From: Lysobacter niastensis
Lineage (GTDB): Bacteria; Pseudomonadota; Gammaproteobacteria; Xanthomonadales; Xanthomonadaceae
Assembly: GCF_015453285.1 (NCBI RefSeq)
Contig: NZ_JADLZT010000001.1
Span: 124,001 to 188,000 of the forward strand
DNA: 64,000 nucleotides
Direction of reading: 5' to 3'
Of the stretch, positions 51,674 to 60,781 are shown one piece after another (positions within the stretch are counted from its first letter, which is position 1; each line of letters opens with the position of its first letter). Both the position numbers and the translations under genes were made by a program. The notes under the pieces were generated by a model. That model made no database searches. It saw only the letters and a program-made list of their open reading frames with translations, and was not told the origin of the DNA.

Positions 51674-52270
51674 CCGATGCGGGCCGTCGTGCGAGTGCGA
51701 TGGCTGGGCCTGTCCGGCCTGCTGTGGTTCGCAGTCGCTGGCGCACAGGTGCCGGGGCAGGTGCATCTGGAAGAGCGTGTCGAGTACTACCCGATACATG
51801 GGCAGGACCTGCGCGAACTCGCCGTGCAGATGCAGTTGCACGGTCCGACGCACGTGTCGACCGGACGCCAGTCCGCCGGCACGACGCTCTGGAGCATCTC
51901 CTGGTCGCACCGGCTGGAGATGCGCGATGGGCGGTGCGCGTTGGACAGCCTGGATATCTACGCCGCGATCCGCACGACGCTGCCGCGATGGGATGGCGAT
52001 CGAGGCAACGGTCCGACGGTCCGGGAGTGGCGCCGCTACCTGTCGAGCCTCCGGCTGCACGAGGCCACGCATGTGCAGCATGGCCGCGAAGCGGCCGAGG
52101 CGACGCGTGAAGCCATGCTGGCGGTGCCGCCACAGGAGACCTGTGCGTTGCTGGCGCGAGCCCTGCAGCGGGCGGCGCAGGGGCAACTGCGTCGATACAC
52201 GCGATTGACCCGCCGCTACGATGCCCTTACCGACTATGGCGCCACGCAGGGCGTGCGCTTCGATTTCTGA
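51671..52270 (+). CDS. secreted DUF922 (predicted Zn-dependent protease), copy B
   Basis: The 199-residue paralogue of the preceding gene has a signal peptide (WLGLSGLLWFAVAGAQ) and HExxH at 130-134 (RLHEATHVQHGREAAEA). Identity to copy A is moderate, strongest from DGDRGN to the motif. The ATG at 51671 follows the duplicated leader; the frame reaches back to 51617 but that part is leader DNA. It converges with the thioesterase-like gene. Confidence 0.78.
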   Translation: MPMRAVVRVRWLGLSGLLWFAVAGAQVPGQVHLEERVEYYPIHGQDLRELAVQMQLHGPTHVSTGRQSAGTTLWSISWSHRLEMRDGRCALDSLDIYAAIRTTLPRWDGDRGNGPTVREWRRYLSSLRLHEATHVQHGREAAEATREAMLAVPPQETCALLARALQRAAQGQLRRYTRLTRRYDALTDYGATQGVRFDF

Positions 52271-52272
52271 CG

Positions 52273-52740
52273 CTACTTCCTGGGCGAAATCCACATCGCG
52301 ATGCGCGCGCGGAACACGGTATCGCCGGCCGTGTCGGTGACGGCGACGCTGACCGGAAGGTCGTAGCCGGCGGATGCTTCCACGAGCGGGATGTCTGGCG
52401 TCGCTACGCCGTGCAGTGTTCCCGTGGCCTTCTTCAGGTATTCGACCGTCATGCCCTTGGGAATCCAGCGCATGCTGGCCGGAATGCTCGCGTCGGTCAT
52501 CACGCCGGCGCTCAGTTCGGCCAGGTTGCACAGCGCGATCGCGTGCACCGTGCCGATGTGGTTGTGCACGCGCCGGCGGTCGCGGATGCGCACTTCGCAG
52601 CGGCCGGGCTCCAGCGAGACGAAGCGCGGCGCGATCGTGGCGAAGTAGGGCGCCTTCAGGCACACCGCGCGCGAGAACAGCCAGTGGCCGGCGGGCCAGC
52701 GGGTGATGCGACGGTACATGGCCAGTACGTTCGCGGTCAT
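52273..52740 (-). CDS. DUF4442 hotdog-fold thioesterase-like protein
   Basis: The 155-residue protein has the hotdog pattern of PaaI-like thioesterases: SLEPGRCEVRIRDRRRVHNHIGTVHAIALCNLAELSAG and a C-terminal strand-rich half. The NHIGTVHA block is the DUF4442 hallmark. A role in acyl-CoA hydrolysis fits the fadE gene next to it (same strand, just upstream), but is not proven. The two stops and starts are 81 bases apart with a hairpin between. Confidence 0.8.
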   Translation of the reverse strand: MTANVLAMYRRITRWPAGHWLFSRAVCLKAPYFATIAPRFVSLEPGRCEVRIRDRRRVHNHIGTVHAIALCNLAELSAGVMTDASIPASMRWIPKGMTVEYLKKATGTLHGVATPDIPLVEASAGYDLPVSVAVTDTAGDTVFRARIAMWISPRK

Positions 52741-52775
52741 GCGGGATCTCCGGTAGCGCGGTGTCTTGATGCGAA

Positions 52776-52799
52776 GACGGCGGGCCTGGGCCCGCCGTC
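52776..52799 (-). terminator. GC hairpin after fadE
   Basis: GACGGCGGGC and GCCCGCCGTC form a 10-bp perfect stem around four bases, 21 bases past the fadE stop. No T-run follows, so termination may be partial and the thioesterase-like gene may be reached by read-through. Confidence 0.6.
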
Positions 52800-52820
52800 C
52801 TGGTCATTCACGTGCCGTCG

Positions 52821-55289
52821 TCAGGCCGCCGCGCGGTTGTCGTGCTGCTCCGCGCGATAGCCGGCCGAACGCAACTCCTCGGGGTCGAAGTCGTCGACGC
52901 TGATCGCGTCGATCGTCATCTCGCGCAGTTCTTCCAGCTGCTTGCGTTCATCGGCCGTGATCCAGCCTTCGCGCACGCCCTCGTCGAGTTGCTCGCTGAA
53001 GCTGAGCGCCTCGATGTCCTTGGTCTTCAGCGCCTTGAGGAACTTGCGCTCCACCGGCTCGGCCAGCACCACTTTCTGCAGGTAGCTGTTGATGCGTCCC
53101 GCCGGGTTGTTGGCGGTAGGCGTGGTGAAGATGCCGGCGGCGAGACGGTCGCGCGCTTCATTCGGCGACATCAACAGCGAGGCGGTCTTGTGGCCCAGGC
53201 GGTCGCTCGGTGCCTGCGCACGGCGGCCCCACGGGAATACCAGCAACCACATCAGCCAGCCGATCGGGCGGATCGGGAAGTTGCGCAGCGCTGCCGAGAA
53301 GGCGATCTCGATCTTGTGCACGCTGTTGTGGAACGACCAGGCCAGCAGCGGCTGGTCGGACACCGGGCGGCCTTCGTCCTCGTAGCGCTTGAGCATCGCG
53401 CTGGCGATGTAGAGGTGGCTGAGCACGTCGCCGAGGCGGCCCGACAGCGATTCCTTGAACTTCAGCTTGCCGCCGAGCAGCAGCATCGAGGTATCGGCCA
53501 TCAGCGCCAGCGCCGCCGAATAGCGGTTGAGCTTGCGGTAATAGCGGCGCGTGTAAGTGTCGCCAGGCGCGGCGCCGATGCGCGCGGAGGTCAGGCCGTA
53601 CCACCAGCTGCGCACGGCATTGGAGATGGCGAAGCCGATGTGGCCGAACAGGTTGCGGTCGAACTCGCGCAGTCGCTCGTCCGGATCCGGCAGCATCGCC
53701 GCCTTCATCTCCTTGAGCACCCACGGATGGCACAGGATGGCGCCCTGTCCGAAGATCATCAGCGAGCGCGTCATGATGTTCGCGCCTTCGACCGTGATCG
53801 CGATCGGGGAGGCCTGCCAGCCGCGGCCGAGGTAGTTCTTCGGGCCGAGGATGATGCCCTTGCCGCCGTGGATGTCCATCGCATCCATCGCAGCCTCGCG
53901 GCCCATCTCGGTGCAGTGGTACTTGGCGATGGTCGACGGCACGGCCGGCAATTCGCCGCGGGCGACCGCGGCTGCCGAGGCTTCCGACAGCGCGCTGGCC
54001 GCGTAGGCGTTGCCGGCCAGGCGGGCGAGTGCTTCCTCGACGCCTTCGAAACGGCCGACCGACAGGCCGAACTGCTTGCGGATGCGCGCGTAGGCGCCGG
54101 TCACCACGGCCGCCATCTTGGCGCCACCGCTGGCGGTGGAGGGCAGCGTGATCGAGCGGCCGATCGACAGGCACTCGACCAGCATCTGCCAGCCCTTGCC
54201 GGCGTAGGCTTCGCCGCCGATCAGCTGGCTCAGCGGGATGAAGACTTCCTTGCCATGAATGGGACCGTTCTGGAACGGCGAATTCAGCGGGAAGTGGCGG
54301 CGTCCGATCTCGACGCCGTCGGTGTCGCGCGGCAGCAATGCCAGGGTGATGCCGATGTCGCGCTTGTCGCCGAGCAGCCCGTCCGGGTCGTACATACGGA
54401 AGGCGAGGCCGATCAGCGTCGCGACCGGGGCCAGCGTGATGTAGCGTTTGTCGAAGGTCAGCTTGACGCCGACCACGCGCGCGCCGTTCCAGTCGCCCAT
54501 CGTGACGATGCCGAAGTCGGGGATGGAGGTGGCGTCGGAACCCGCCCACGGACCGGTCAGGCCGAAGCAGGGCACTTCGCGGCCGTCGGCCAGGCGCGGC
54601 AGGTAATAGTCCTTCTGCTCCTGCGTGCCGTAGTGCATCAGCAGTTCGGCCGGACCGAGCGAGTTGGGTACGCCGACGGTGGAGCTGACCACCGACGAGA
54701 TCGACGCCAGCTTCTGGATGACCTTGTGGTTGGCCAGGGCGGTGAAGCCGAGGCCGCCGTATTCCTTCGGCACGATCATGCCGAAGAACTTGTTCTTCTT
54801 GATGTACTCCCAGACTTCCGGCGGCAGGTCGGCGCGGACGTGGGTGATGTCCCAGTCGTTGACCATCCTGCACAGGTCCTCGACCGGGCCGTCGAGGAAG
54901 GCCTGTTCGTCGGCGGTCAGCGACGGCCTGGGCTGGCTCAGCAGGACGTTCCAGTCCGGCTTGCCGGAGAACAGTTCACCCTCGAAGCCGACGGTGCCTG
55001 CTTCCAGCGCCACGCGCTCGGTTTCCGACAACGGCGGCAGGATCTTGGTGTAGAAGCCCAGCAGCGGCTTGGTGATGAACGGCAGGCGGAACTGCGGCAG
55101 CAGCAGCGGCACCGCAATCAGCGCGGTGACCACGGCGGCGACGACCGTGGCGGCACCGCTCGCGCCCAGCAGCCAGCAGGCTACGAGCGCGGTGGCGGTC
55201 AGCGCCGCCCAGACCGGCAGGCGCAGCCGGTGGTAGGCGGAGATGGCACCCACCAGCAGGAAGGCAATAAAAGGAATCGCGATACTCAT
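52821..55289 (-). CDS. fadE: acyl-CoA dehydrogenase FadE
   Basis: The 822-residue enzyme has the gammaproteobacterial FadE layout: two N-terminal membrane helices (about 5-65), then the acyl-CoA dehydrogenase core with FGLTGPWAGSDATS (flavin/substrate loop), IGRSITLPSTASGGAKMA and the helical domain YHCTEMGREAAMDAMDIHGGKGI. A FadE-specific C-terminal domain of about 200 residues ends it. It performs the first step of fatty-acid beta-oxidation at the membrane. The ATG at 55289 has TTGGAG upstream. It diverges from a TetR gene, its likely regulator. Confidence 0.95.
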   Translation of the reverse strand: MSIAIPFIAFLLVGAISAYHRLRLPVWAALTATALVACWLLGASGAATVVAAVVTALIAVPLLLPQFRLPFITKPLLGFYTKILPPLSETERVALEAGTVGFEGELFSGKPDWNVLLSQPRPSLTADEQAFLDGPVEDLCRMVNDWDITHVRADLPPEVWEYIKKNKFFGMIVPKEYGGLGFTALANHKVIQKLASISSVVSSTVGVPNSLGPAELLMHYGTQEQKDYYLPRLADGREVPCFGLTGPWAGSDATSIPDFGIVTMGDWNGARVVGVKLTFDKRYITLAPVATLIGLAFRMYDPDGLLGDKRDIGITLALLPRDTDGVEIGRRHFPLNSPFQNGPIHGKEVFIPLSQLIGGEAYAGKGWQMLVECLSIGRSITLPSTASGGAKMAAVVTGAYARIRKQFGLSVGRFEGVEEALARLAGNAYAASALSEASAAAVARGELPAVPSTIAKYHCTEMGREAAMDAMDIHGGKGIILGPKNYLGRGWQASPIAITVEGANIMTRSLMIFGQGAILCHPWVLKEMKAAMLPDPDERLREFDRNLFGHIGFAISNAVRSWWYGLTSARIGAAPGDTYTRRYYRKLNRYSAALALMADTSMLLLGGKLKFKESLSGRLGDVLSHLYIASAMLKRYEDEGRPVSDQPLLAWSFHNSVHKIEIAFSAALRNFPIRPIGWLMWLLVFPWGRRAQAPSDRLGHKTASLLMSPNEARDRLAAGIFTTPTANNPAGRINSYLQKVVLAEPVERKFLKALKTKDIEALSFSEQLDEGVREGWITADERKQLEELREMTIDAISVDDFDPEELRSAGYRAEQHDNRAAA

Positions 55290-55431
55290 GACGACGCTCC
55301 AACAGCGATGCGGCGGTGGCAATGGGGCCGGTGAATGACCGCTGGGACGTTGGCCCTATGGAGTCTGGCCACTCAATCGCCTGCATCAAGCACTCAACAT
55401 ACGGGCGAGTATGGTAAGGTTCCCGGGACCG

Positions 55432-55443
55432 TGTCAACTGACA
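55432..55443. promoter_or_regulatory. candidate TetR operator
   Basis: TGTCAACTGACA, an inverted repeat of TGTCA around two bases, lies between the divergent fadE and TetR genes. A second near-palindrome (GGTTCCCGGGACC) lies just to its left. Either could bind the TetR protein. Confidence 0.4.
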
Positions 55444-55529
55444 CCTGGTCAACAGTCTGATTCCCAATTTGCCCGTTCTGGCCGGATGCGTACTGTTCCC
55501 GCCGGGGGCGTATGGTTAAAATTGTCACT

Positions 55530-56135
55530 ATGAGCCTGACCGCCCAGAACAAGCCGAATCGCAACGGCCAAGAACGCACCGGCCGCCTCAGCGCCGACGA
55601 CTGGGCGCAGGCCGCCCTCGACATGATCGCCGAGCAGGGCGTGGCTGCCGTCGCGGTCGAACCGCTGGCGCGCCGGCTCGGGGTCACCAAGGGCAGCTTC
55701 TACTGGCACTTCCCGTCGCGCGACGCGTTGCTCGTCGCCGCACTGGAACGCTGGGAAAAGGTCGAGCAGGAGACCGTGTTCGGCCAGCTCGAGCCCATTC
55801 CCGATCCGCGCGAGCGCCTGCGCGCGCTGTTCACGCTGGTCGCCCACGAGTTCAAGTCGCACGTCATCTATTCCGAGCTCCTCAAGGCGCTCGACCACCC
55901 CGCCGTGCAGCCGGTCATCGGCCGCGTCTCGGAGCGCCGCCTGGACTACCTGACCGCGTCGTTCCGTCAGGCCGGCCTGAGCCGCACAGACGCCCAGCAC
56001 CGCGCCCGCCTGCTCTATGCCGCCTATGTCGGCTTCCTGCAATTGAACCTGCAACTGCACCAGGCGCGGATGCAGCACGACGAATTCGAGGCCTATGTCG
56101 AGCACATGATGGCCACTTTGATCCCGTCTTCCTGA
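55530..56135 (+). CDS. TetR-family transcription regulator
   Basis: The 201-residue protein has the TetR helix-turn-helix near residues 20-65 (WAQAALDMIAEQGVAAVAVE, LARRLGVTKGSFYWHFPSRDALL), and a helical ligand domain. It is divergent from fadE, the normal position for a fatty-acid-responsive repressor such as PsrA/FadR-type TetR members. The ATG at 55530 is chosen over the one at 55512, which lies within the promoter-like AT-rich stretch. Ligand inferred only from context. Confidence 0.85.
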   Translation: MSLTAQNKPNRNGQERTGRLSADDWAQAALDMIAEQGVAAVAVEPLARRLGVTKGSFYWHFPSRDALLVAALERWEKVEQETVFGQLEPIPDPRERLRALFTLVAHEFKSHVIYSELLKALDHPAVQPVIGRVSERRLDYLTASFRQAGLSRTDAQHRARLLYAAYVGFLQLNLQLHQARMQHDEFEAYVEHMMATLIPSS

Positions 56136-56178
56136 TTTTCTTTTGTTTACAGCCGACCCGGGCTGGAGGATGTTTGCC

Positions 56179-57984
56179 GTGAATGCCATTTCCCATGACG
56201 TCTCGAAACCTGCCGTCGCGCCGGGAAGCGAAGGCAGCAAGCTGGCCGCGCTGAATGCGTGGGTGGCCGAAGTTGCCGCGCTGACCCAGCCCGATGCGAT
56301 CCACTGGTGCGATGGCAGCGATGCCGAGAACGCCAGCCTGATCGCCCGGATGCAGGCGGACGGGACGCTCATCAAGCTCAACGAAAAGACCCATCCGAAC
56401 AGCTGGTTGCACCGCTCGCATCCGGATGACGTCGCCCGCGTCGAGCACCTGACCTTCGTCTGCACGCGCGAGCAGGAAGACGCCGGCCCGAACAACCACT
56501 GGATGTCGCCCGCCGACGGCCACAAGCAGATGGACGCGCTGTTCGCCGGCTGCATGAAGGGCCGCACGATGTACGTGATCCCGTACTGCATGGGCCCGAT
56601 CGAATCGCCGCTGTCGCGTTGCGGCGTGGAGATCACCGACAGCCCGTACGTGGTCGCCAACATGCGCATCATGACCCGCATGGGCGCGCCCGCGCTGGCG
56701 CGCATCGAGCGCGAAGGCAAGTTCGTGCGCGGCCTGCATTCGATCGGCGAGCTCGACCCCGAGCGCCGCTTCATCATGCATTTCCCGGAAGAGCTGACGA
56801 TCAAGTCGTACGGCTCCGGCTACGGCGGCAACGCGCTGCTGGGCAAGAAGTGCCATGCGCTGCGCATCGCCTCGCACCAGGCCCGCAACGAAGGCTGGCT
56901 GGCCGAGCACATGCTGATCCTGGGCCTGGAGAACCCTCAGGGCGAGACGCACTACGTCGCCGCCGCGTTCCCGTCGGCCTGCGGCAAGACCAACCTGGCC
57001 ATGCTGATCCCGCCGGAGGGCTACCGCGCCCAGGGCTGGAAGGTGTGGACGGTGGGTGACGACATCTGCTGGATGCGCCCTGGCGCCGATGGCCGCCTGT
57101 ACGCGATCAACCCGGAAGCGGGCTTCTTCGGCGTGGCCCCGGGCACGTCCGACAAGTCCAACCCGAACGCGCTGGCGTCGATCCAGCACGACACCATCTT
57201 CACCAACGTCGGCGTCACCGCCGACAACCAGCCGTGGTGGGAAGGCCTGGACAACGGCCATTCGCCGGTGACCGACTGGCGCGGCAATGCATACGACGCC
57301 GTAAAGGGTCCGGCCGCGCATCCGAACTCGCGCTTCACCGTGTCGGCCAGGCAGTGCCCGAGCTACTCCGAGCAGGCCGAGAATCCGGCTGGCGTGCCGA
57401 TCAGCGCGATCGTCTTCGGCGGCCGCCGCGCCTCGCTGGTCCCGCTGGTGTTCGAAGCGCGCGACTGGAAGCACGGCGTGCTGGTCGGCGCCGCGATGGG
57501 TTCGGAAACCACTGCCGCCGCGACTGGCGCGGTGGGCGTGATGCGCCGCGACCCGATGGCGATGAAGCCGTTCTGCGGCTACAACTTCGCCGACTACTTC
57601 AGCCATTGGCTGTCGTTCGACCAGAACGGCGCCAAGCTGCCGAAGATCTTCCACGTCAACTGGTTCCGCAAGGGCGACGACGGCAAGTTCCTGTGGCCGG
57701 GCTTCGGCGACAACCTGCGCGTGCTCGAGTGGATGATCCAGCGCGTGAAGGGCGAGGCCGGTTCGGTCGAGACGCCGATCGGCCACCTGCCGAACCAGGG
57801 CGACCTCAACCTCGACGGCATCACGCTGAGCGAGGAGGCGCAGGCGAAGCTGTTCGGCTTCGACCACGCCGGCTGGCAGACCGAGTTCGCCAGCATCGGC
57901 GAGTACCTGGAGGAGTACGGCCCGCGCATGCCGCAGGCGCTCAAGGACGAACAGCAGCGCATCGCCAGGTCCCTGGAAGGCTGA
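56179..57984 (+). CDS. pckG: phosphoenolpyruvate carboxykinase (GTP)
   Basis: The 601-residue enzyme converts oxaloacetate and GTP to phosphoenolpyruvate, the entry step of gluconeogenesis. It has the P-loop FPSACGKTNLAM, the metal site VGDDICWM, the PIESPLSRCGVEITDSPYVV substrate region and FVNWFRK-type FHVNWFRKG. GGAGGA is 8 bases before a GTG at 56179, while the ATG at 56170 sits right on top of that site, so the GTG is preferred. Placed beside fadE, it fits growth on fatty acids. Confidence 0.95.
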   Translation: MNAISHDVSKPAVAPGSEGSKLAALNAWVAEVAALTQPDAIHWCDGSDAENASLIARMQADGTLIKLNEKTHPNSWLHRSHPDDVARVEHLTFVCTREQEDAGPNNHWMSPADGHKQMDALFAGCMKGRTMYVIPYCMGPIESPLSRCGVEITDSPYVVANMRIMTRMGAPALARIEREGKFVRGLHSIGELDPERRFIMHFPEELTIKSYGSGYGGNALLGKKCHALRIASHQARNEGWLAEHMLILGLENPQGETHYVAAAFPSACGKTNLAMLIPPEGYRAQGWKVWTVGDDICWMRPGADGRLYAINPEAGFFGVAPGTSDKSNPNALASIQHDTIFTNVGVTADNQPWWEGLDNGHSPVTDWRGNAYDAVKGPAAHPNSRFTVSARQCPSYSEQAENPAGVPISAIVFGGRRASLVPLVFEARDWKHGVLVGAAMGSETTAAATGAVGVMRRDPMAMKPFCGYNFADYFSHWLSFDQNGAKLPKIFHVNWFRKGDDGKFLWPGFGDNLRVLEWMIQRVKGEAGSVETPIGHLPNQGDLNLDGITLSEEAQAKLFGFDHAGWQTEFASIGEYLEEYGPRMPQALKDEQQRIARSLEG

Positions 57985-57993
57985 GATCGCGCG

Positions 57994-58584
57994 ATGACGG
58001 TAGCGAACCCCGCAGCCCTCGCGGCCAGTCGTGAATATGTGATCGACGGCCGCCCGCTGCGGGTGTTCGACGGGCATCTGCCGAACGTGGGCGATTACGT
58101 GCGCGGCCTCTCGCGGGCCGCGTTCACGCGCACTGAGGTCGCGCGTCCGGAGACCGCCGAATACAAGCACTGGGCGACCGAGATCAAGCTCGAAGCCCTG
58201 GTGCAGCAGCCGGTGTTCGACATCACGCGACGCGCGGTGCTCGGCTTCACCGGACCGGGTTTCGGCTACCGGCCTTACCGCGCCTATACCAATGTCGCCA
58301 GCTTCGGCGACATGCTGTTCACCCACACCGACTGTCTGCCCGAGCAACACGACCTGACCGCACTCTGGTACCTGTGCGAGGAATGGGATCTGGAGTGGGG
58401 TGGCGAGACGATGTTCTTCGACGCGCAGGACGAGGTGGCCTGTGCAGTGCGTCCGCGCCCGGGCCGGCTGGTGATCTTCGACGGCGCGATCAAGCACGTC
58501 GGCCGTCCGCCGAACCGAATCTGCTACGCACCCCGGTACACCTTCGCGATCAAGTTCGAAAAGGTCGCGGCGGGCGGCGCATGA
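57994..58584 (+). CDS. 2OG-Fe(II) dioxygenase
   Basis: The 196-residue protein has the double-stranded beta-helix iron site: His111-x-Asp113 (LFTHTDC), distal His168 (IKHVGRPP) and Arg181 (APRYTFAIKF) for 2-oxoglutarate. Its size and the FGYRPYRAYTN start fit the prolyl-hydroxylase-like branch. The substrate may be a protein or a small molecule. Its stop overlaps the next start (ATGA), so it is translationally coupled to a TPR-sulfotransferase; a two-step hydroxylation then sulfation of one target is a reasonable idea but unproven. Confidence 0.85.
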   Translation: MTVANPAALAASREYVIDGRPLRVFDGHLPNVGDYVRGLSRAAFTRTEVARPETAEYKHWATEIKLEALVQQPVFDITRRAVLGFTGPGFGYRPYRAYTNVASFGDMLFTHTDCLPEQHDLTALWYLCEEWDLEWGGETMFFDAQDEVACAVRPRPGRLVIFDGAIKHVGRPPNRICYAPRYTFAIKFEKVAAGGA

Positions 58585-60155
58585 GCGCGCAATTGCCGCA
58601 GAAGCTCTGGCGACAGGGCGAGGACTATGCGCGCCAGGGCCAGTGGGCCGCCGCACTGAAAGCCTACAACGGCCTGCTCGAACATGACCCCGCCCACGTG
58701 CTGGCACTGCTTCGCGCCTCGCGCATGGCGCTGTCGCTCGGCCGCTATCGCGATGCGCGCGAGTACGCGATGCGCGCGCTGGCCGCGCGCCCGCGCGGCG
58801 ACGAAGCGGTCATCATGCTGGCCCGCGCGCTGCGCATGTTCAACGAGCCGCTGGCGCTGCTGGAATGCGTCGAGCACTCCAACTGGCGCGAGTGCCGCTC
58901 GGCGGAGTGGCTGACCGAGCTGGCCATGCTGGTCAGCACCATCGGCGACAACCACAAGGCGATGGAGTTGCTGGACCTCGCCATCGTGCGTGATCCGAAA
59001 CATCCGCCTACCCGCTATTTCCGCGGCGTGGTGCAGATGTTCTTCGGCGACATGGACGCGTCCGAGAAGGAGCTTGAGCGCTGCATCGCGCTGGCGCCGA
59101 CGTTCGCGCAGGCGCACTGGGTGCTGTCGCGCCTGCGCAAGCAGACGCCGCAAAGCAACCATGTGGCGCGGATGAAGTCCCTGCTTCCACGCGTGCAGCC
59201 CGGGACCGAGAGCGATGCCTATCTCGCGTTCGCCGCGCACAACGAACTGCACGACCTCGGCGAGTACGAGGAAGCGTGGCAGGCGCTGGACCACGCGTGC
59301 CGGGTGAAGCGTCGCCTGACGCCGCACGACCGCCTCGATGCGAAGTGGATGTACGAACGGCTCGTCAAGCTCTGCGATGCCGACTTCGTGCAGGGGGCGA
59401 CGCAGGTCGACGGGCCCTTCGTGCCGGTTTTCATCGTCGGCATGCACCGCTCCGGCAGCACGCTGCTGGAACAACTGCTGGGCGGCCACCCGTTGGTGGC
59501 CGACGGTGGCGAAACCTATTCGTTCACGACGCAGATGCGTTATGCCACGGACTACCGCAACAAGGGCGTGGTCGATGCGGAACTGGCGAAGCGGGCGCGC
59601 GACGCCGACTACGAGGTCGTCGGCAGCCGCTTCTTCGAGGCCAGCGCCTGGCGTGCGAAGGGCAAGCCGTACCTGACCGAGAAGCTGCCGTCGAACTTCC
59701 TCAACCTCGGCTTCATCGCCAAGGCGCTGCCGCAGGCGCGCATCCTGCACATGGTGCGTGACCCGCTGGATACCTGCTTCTCCAACCTGCGCACGATGTT
59801 CTCGGACGTGAACACGTTCTCCTACGACCAGCGCGAATTGGCCGAATGGTTCGGCCAGTACCGCCGCCTGATGGAGCACTGGCACCGGGTCATGCCGGGC
59901 CGGGTGATGGACGTGCACTACGACGCGCTGGTGGCCGACCCGGAAGCGGTGATGCGGCAGGTGCTGGACCATTGCGGCCTGCCCTGGGACGGCGCTGCCA
60001 CCTCGCTGGACCGCGCCGGCGCCGTGGCGACCGCCAGCAGCCCGCAAATGCGCGGCGGCATCATGAAGAACCGGGGCGCTGCGTGGCGCCCCTACGAGGC
60101 CTGGCTGAAGCCGCTAATCGACGGTCTTGCCGAATTCCGCACACCGGACCCTTAA
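58581..60155 (+). CDS. TPR-domain sulfotransferase
   Basis: The 524-residue protein has N-terminal TPR repeats (about 10-240) and a C-terminal PAPS-dependent sulfotransferase domain. The domain shows the 5'-phosphosulfate loop VFIVGMHRSGSTLLEQLL (about 283-300), a following YLTEKLPSNFLNLG, and the 3'-phosphate site HMVRDPLDTCFSN (about 388-400). TPRs in this family bind the protein substrate, as in tyrosylprotein sulfotransferase-like enzymes. It is coupled to the preceding dioxygenase gene by an ATGA overlap. Confidence 0.88.
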   Translation: MSAQLPQKLWRQGEDYARQGQWAAALKAYNGLLEHDPAHVLALLRASRMALSLGRYRDAREYAMRALAARPRGDEAVIMLARALRMFNEPLALLECVEHSNWRECRSAEWLTELAMLVSTIGDNHKAMELLDLAIVRDPKHPPTRYFRGVVQMFFGDMDASEKELERCIALAPTFAQAHWVLSRLRKQTPQSNHVARMKSLLPRVQPGTESDAYLAFAAHNELHDLGEYEEAWQALDHACRVKRRLTPHDRLDAKWMYERLVKLCDADFVQGATQVDGPFVPVFIVGMHRSGSTLLEQLLGGHPLVADGGETYSFTTQMRYATDYRNKGVVDAELAKRARDADYEVVGSRFFEASAWRAKGKPYLTEKLPSNFLNLGFIAKALPQARILHMVRDPLDTCFSNLRTMFSDVNTFSYDQRELAEWFGQYRRLMEHWHRVMPGRVMDVHYDALVADPEAVMRQVLDHCGLPWDGAATSLDRAGAVATASSPQMRGGIMKNRGAAWRPYEAWLKPLIDGLAEFRTPDP

Positions 60156-60181
60156 ACCTCCTCGCGGGCCAGCGCATCTGA

Positions 60182-60781
60182 ATGGATATGCTGAGCGCCG
60201 TGACCGAAATCCTGACCGATCCGATCCCCGCGGGGGGCGACGCCGATGACGAGCGTGCCCTGGTCGGTGCCGCCGCGCGCGGCGAGATGACGGCCTTCGA
60301 AGCGCTGTATCGCCGTCATGCCAGCCGCGTGCACGGCGTTATCGCCCGGCTGGTGGGCGGGCAGGGTGCTCGCGCCGAGGACCTCACCCAGGAGGCCTTC
60401 GTGCGCGCCTGGCAAGCACTGCCGGCGTTCCGGTTCGAGTCCGCATTCACGACCTGGCTGCACCGGCTCGCGGTCAACACAGCATTGATGGAGCTGCGCA
60501 GCCGCCGCAGCCGCCCCCAGGACGAGGGTGGCGACGAGGACGCCTTCGAACTGCTCGGCACCACCGATTCGGCCGGCCACACCACGGCGCTGACGATGGA
60601 TCTGGAGCGCGCGGTCGCCAGCCTGCCGCCGCGGGCGCGCGCGGTGCTGGTGTTGTACGACGTGGAAGGCTGGAAGCACGAAGAGATCGCCGACGAGCTC
60701 GGAATGGCGGTCGGCAGTTCCAAGGCCCAATTGCACCGCGCGCGCAGCCTGCTGCGCGAACGGTTGGGAGCACACGCATGA
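60182..60781 (+). CDS. ECF RNA polymerase sigma factor (RpoE-like)
   Basis: The 199-residue protein has sigma2 (FEALYRRHASRVHGVIARL, EDLTQEAFVRAWQALPAFRF, TWLHRLAVNTALMELR) and sigma4 (LVLYDVEGWKHEEIADELGM, SSKAQLHRARSLLRERL). It overlaps the following anti-sigma-like gene by four bases. The operon continues with a DUF4097 protein, a familiar three-gene stress module. Confidence 0.92.
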   Translation: MDMLSAVTEILTDPIPAGGDADDERALVGAAARGEMTAFEALYRRHASRVHGVIARLVGGQGARAEDLTQEAFVRAWQALPAFRFESAFTTWLHRLAVNTALMELRSRRSRPQDEGGDEDAFELLGTTDSAGHTTALTMDLERAVASLPPRARAVLVLYDVEGWKHEEIADELGMAVGSSKAQLHRARSLLRERLGAHA

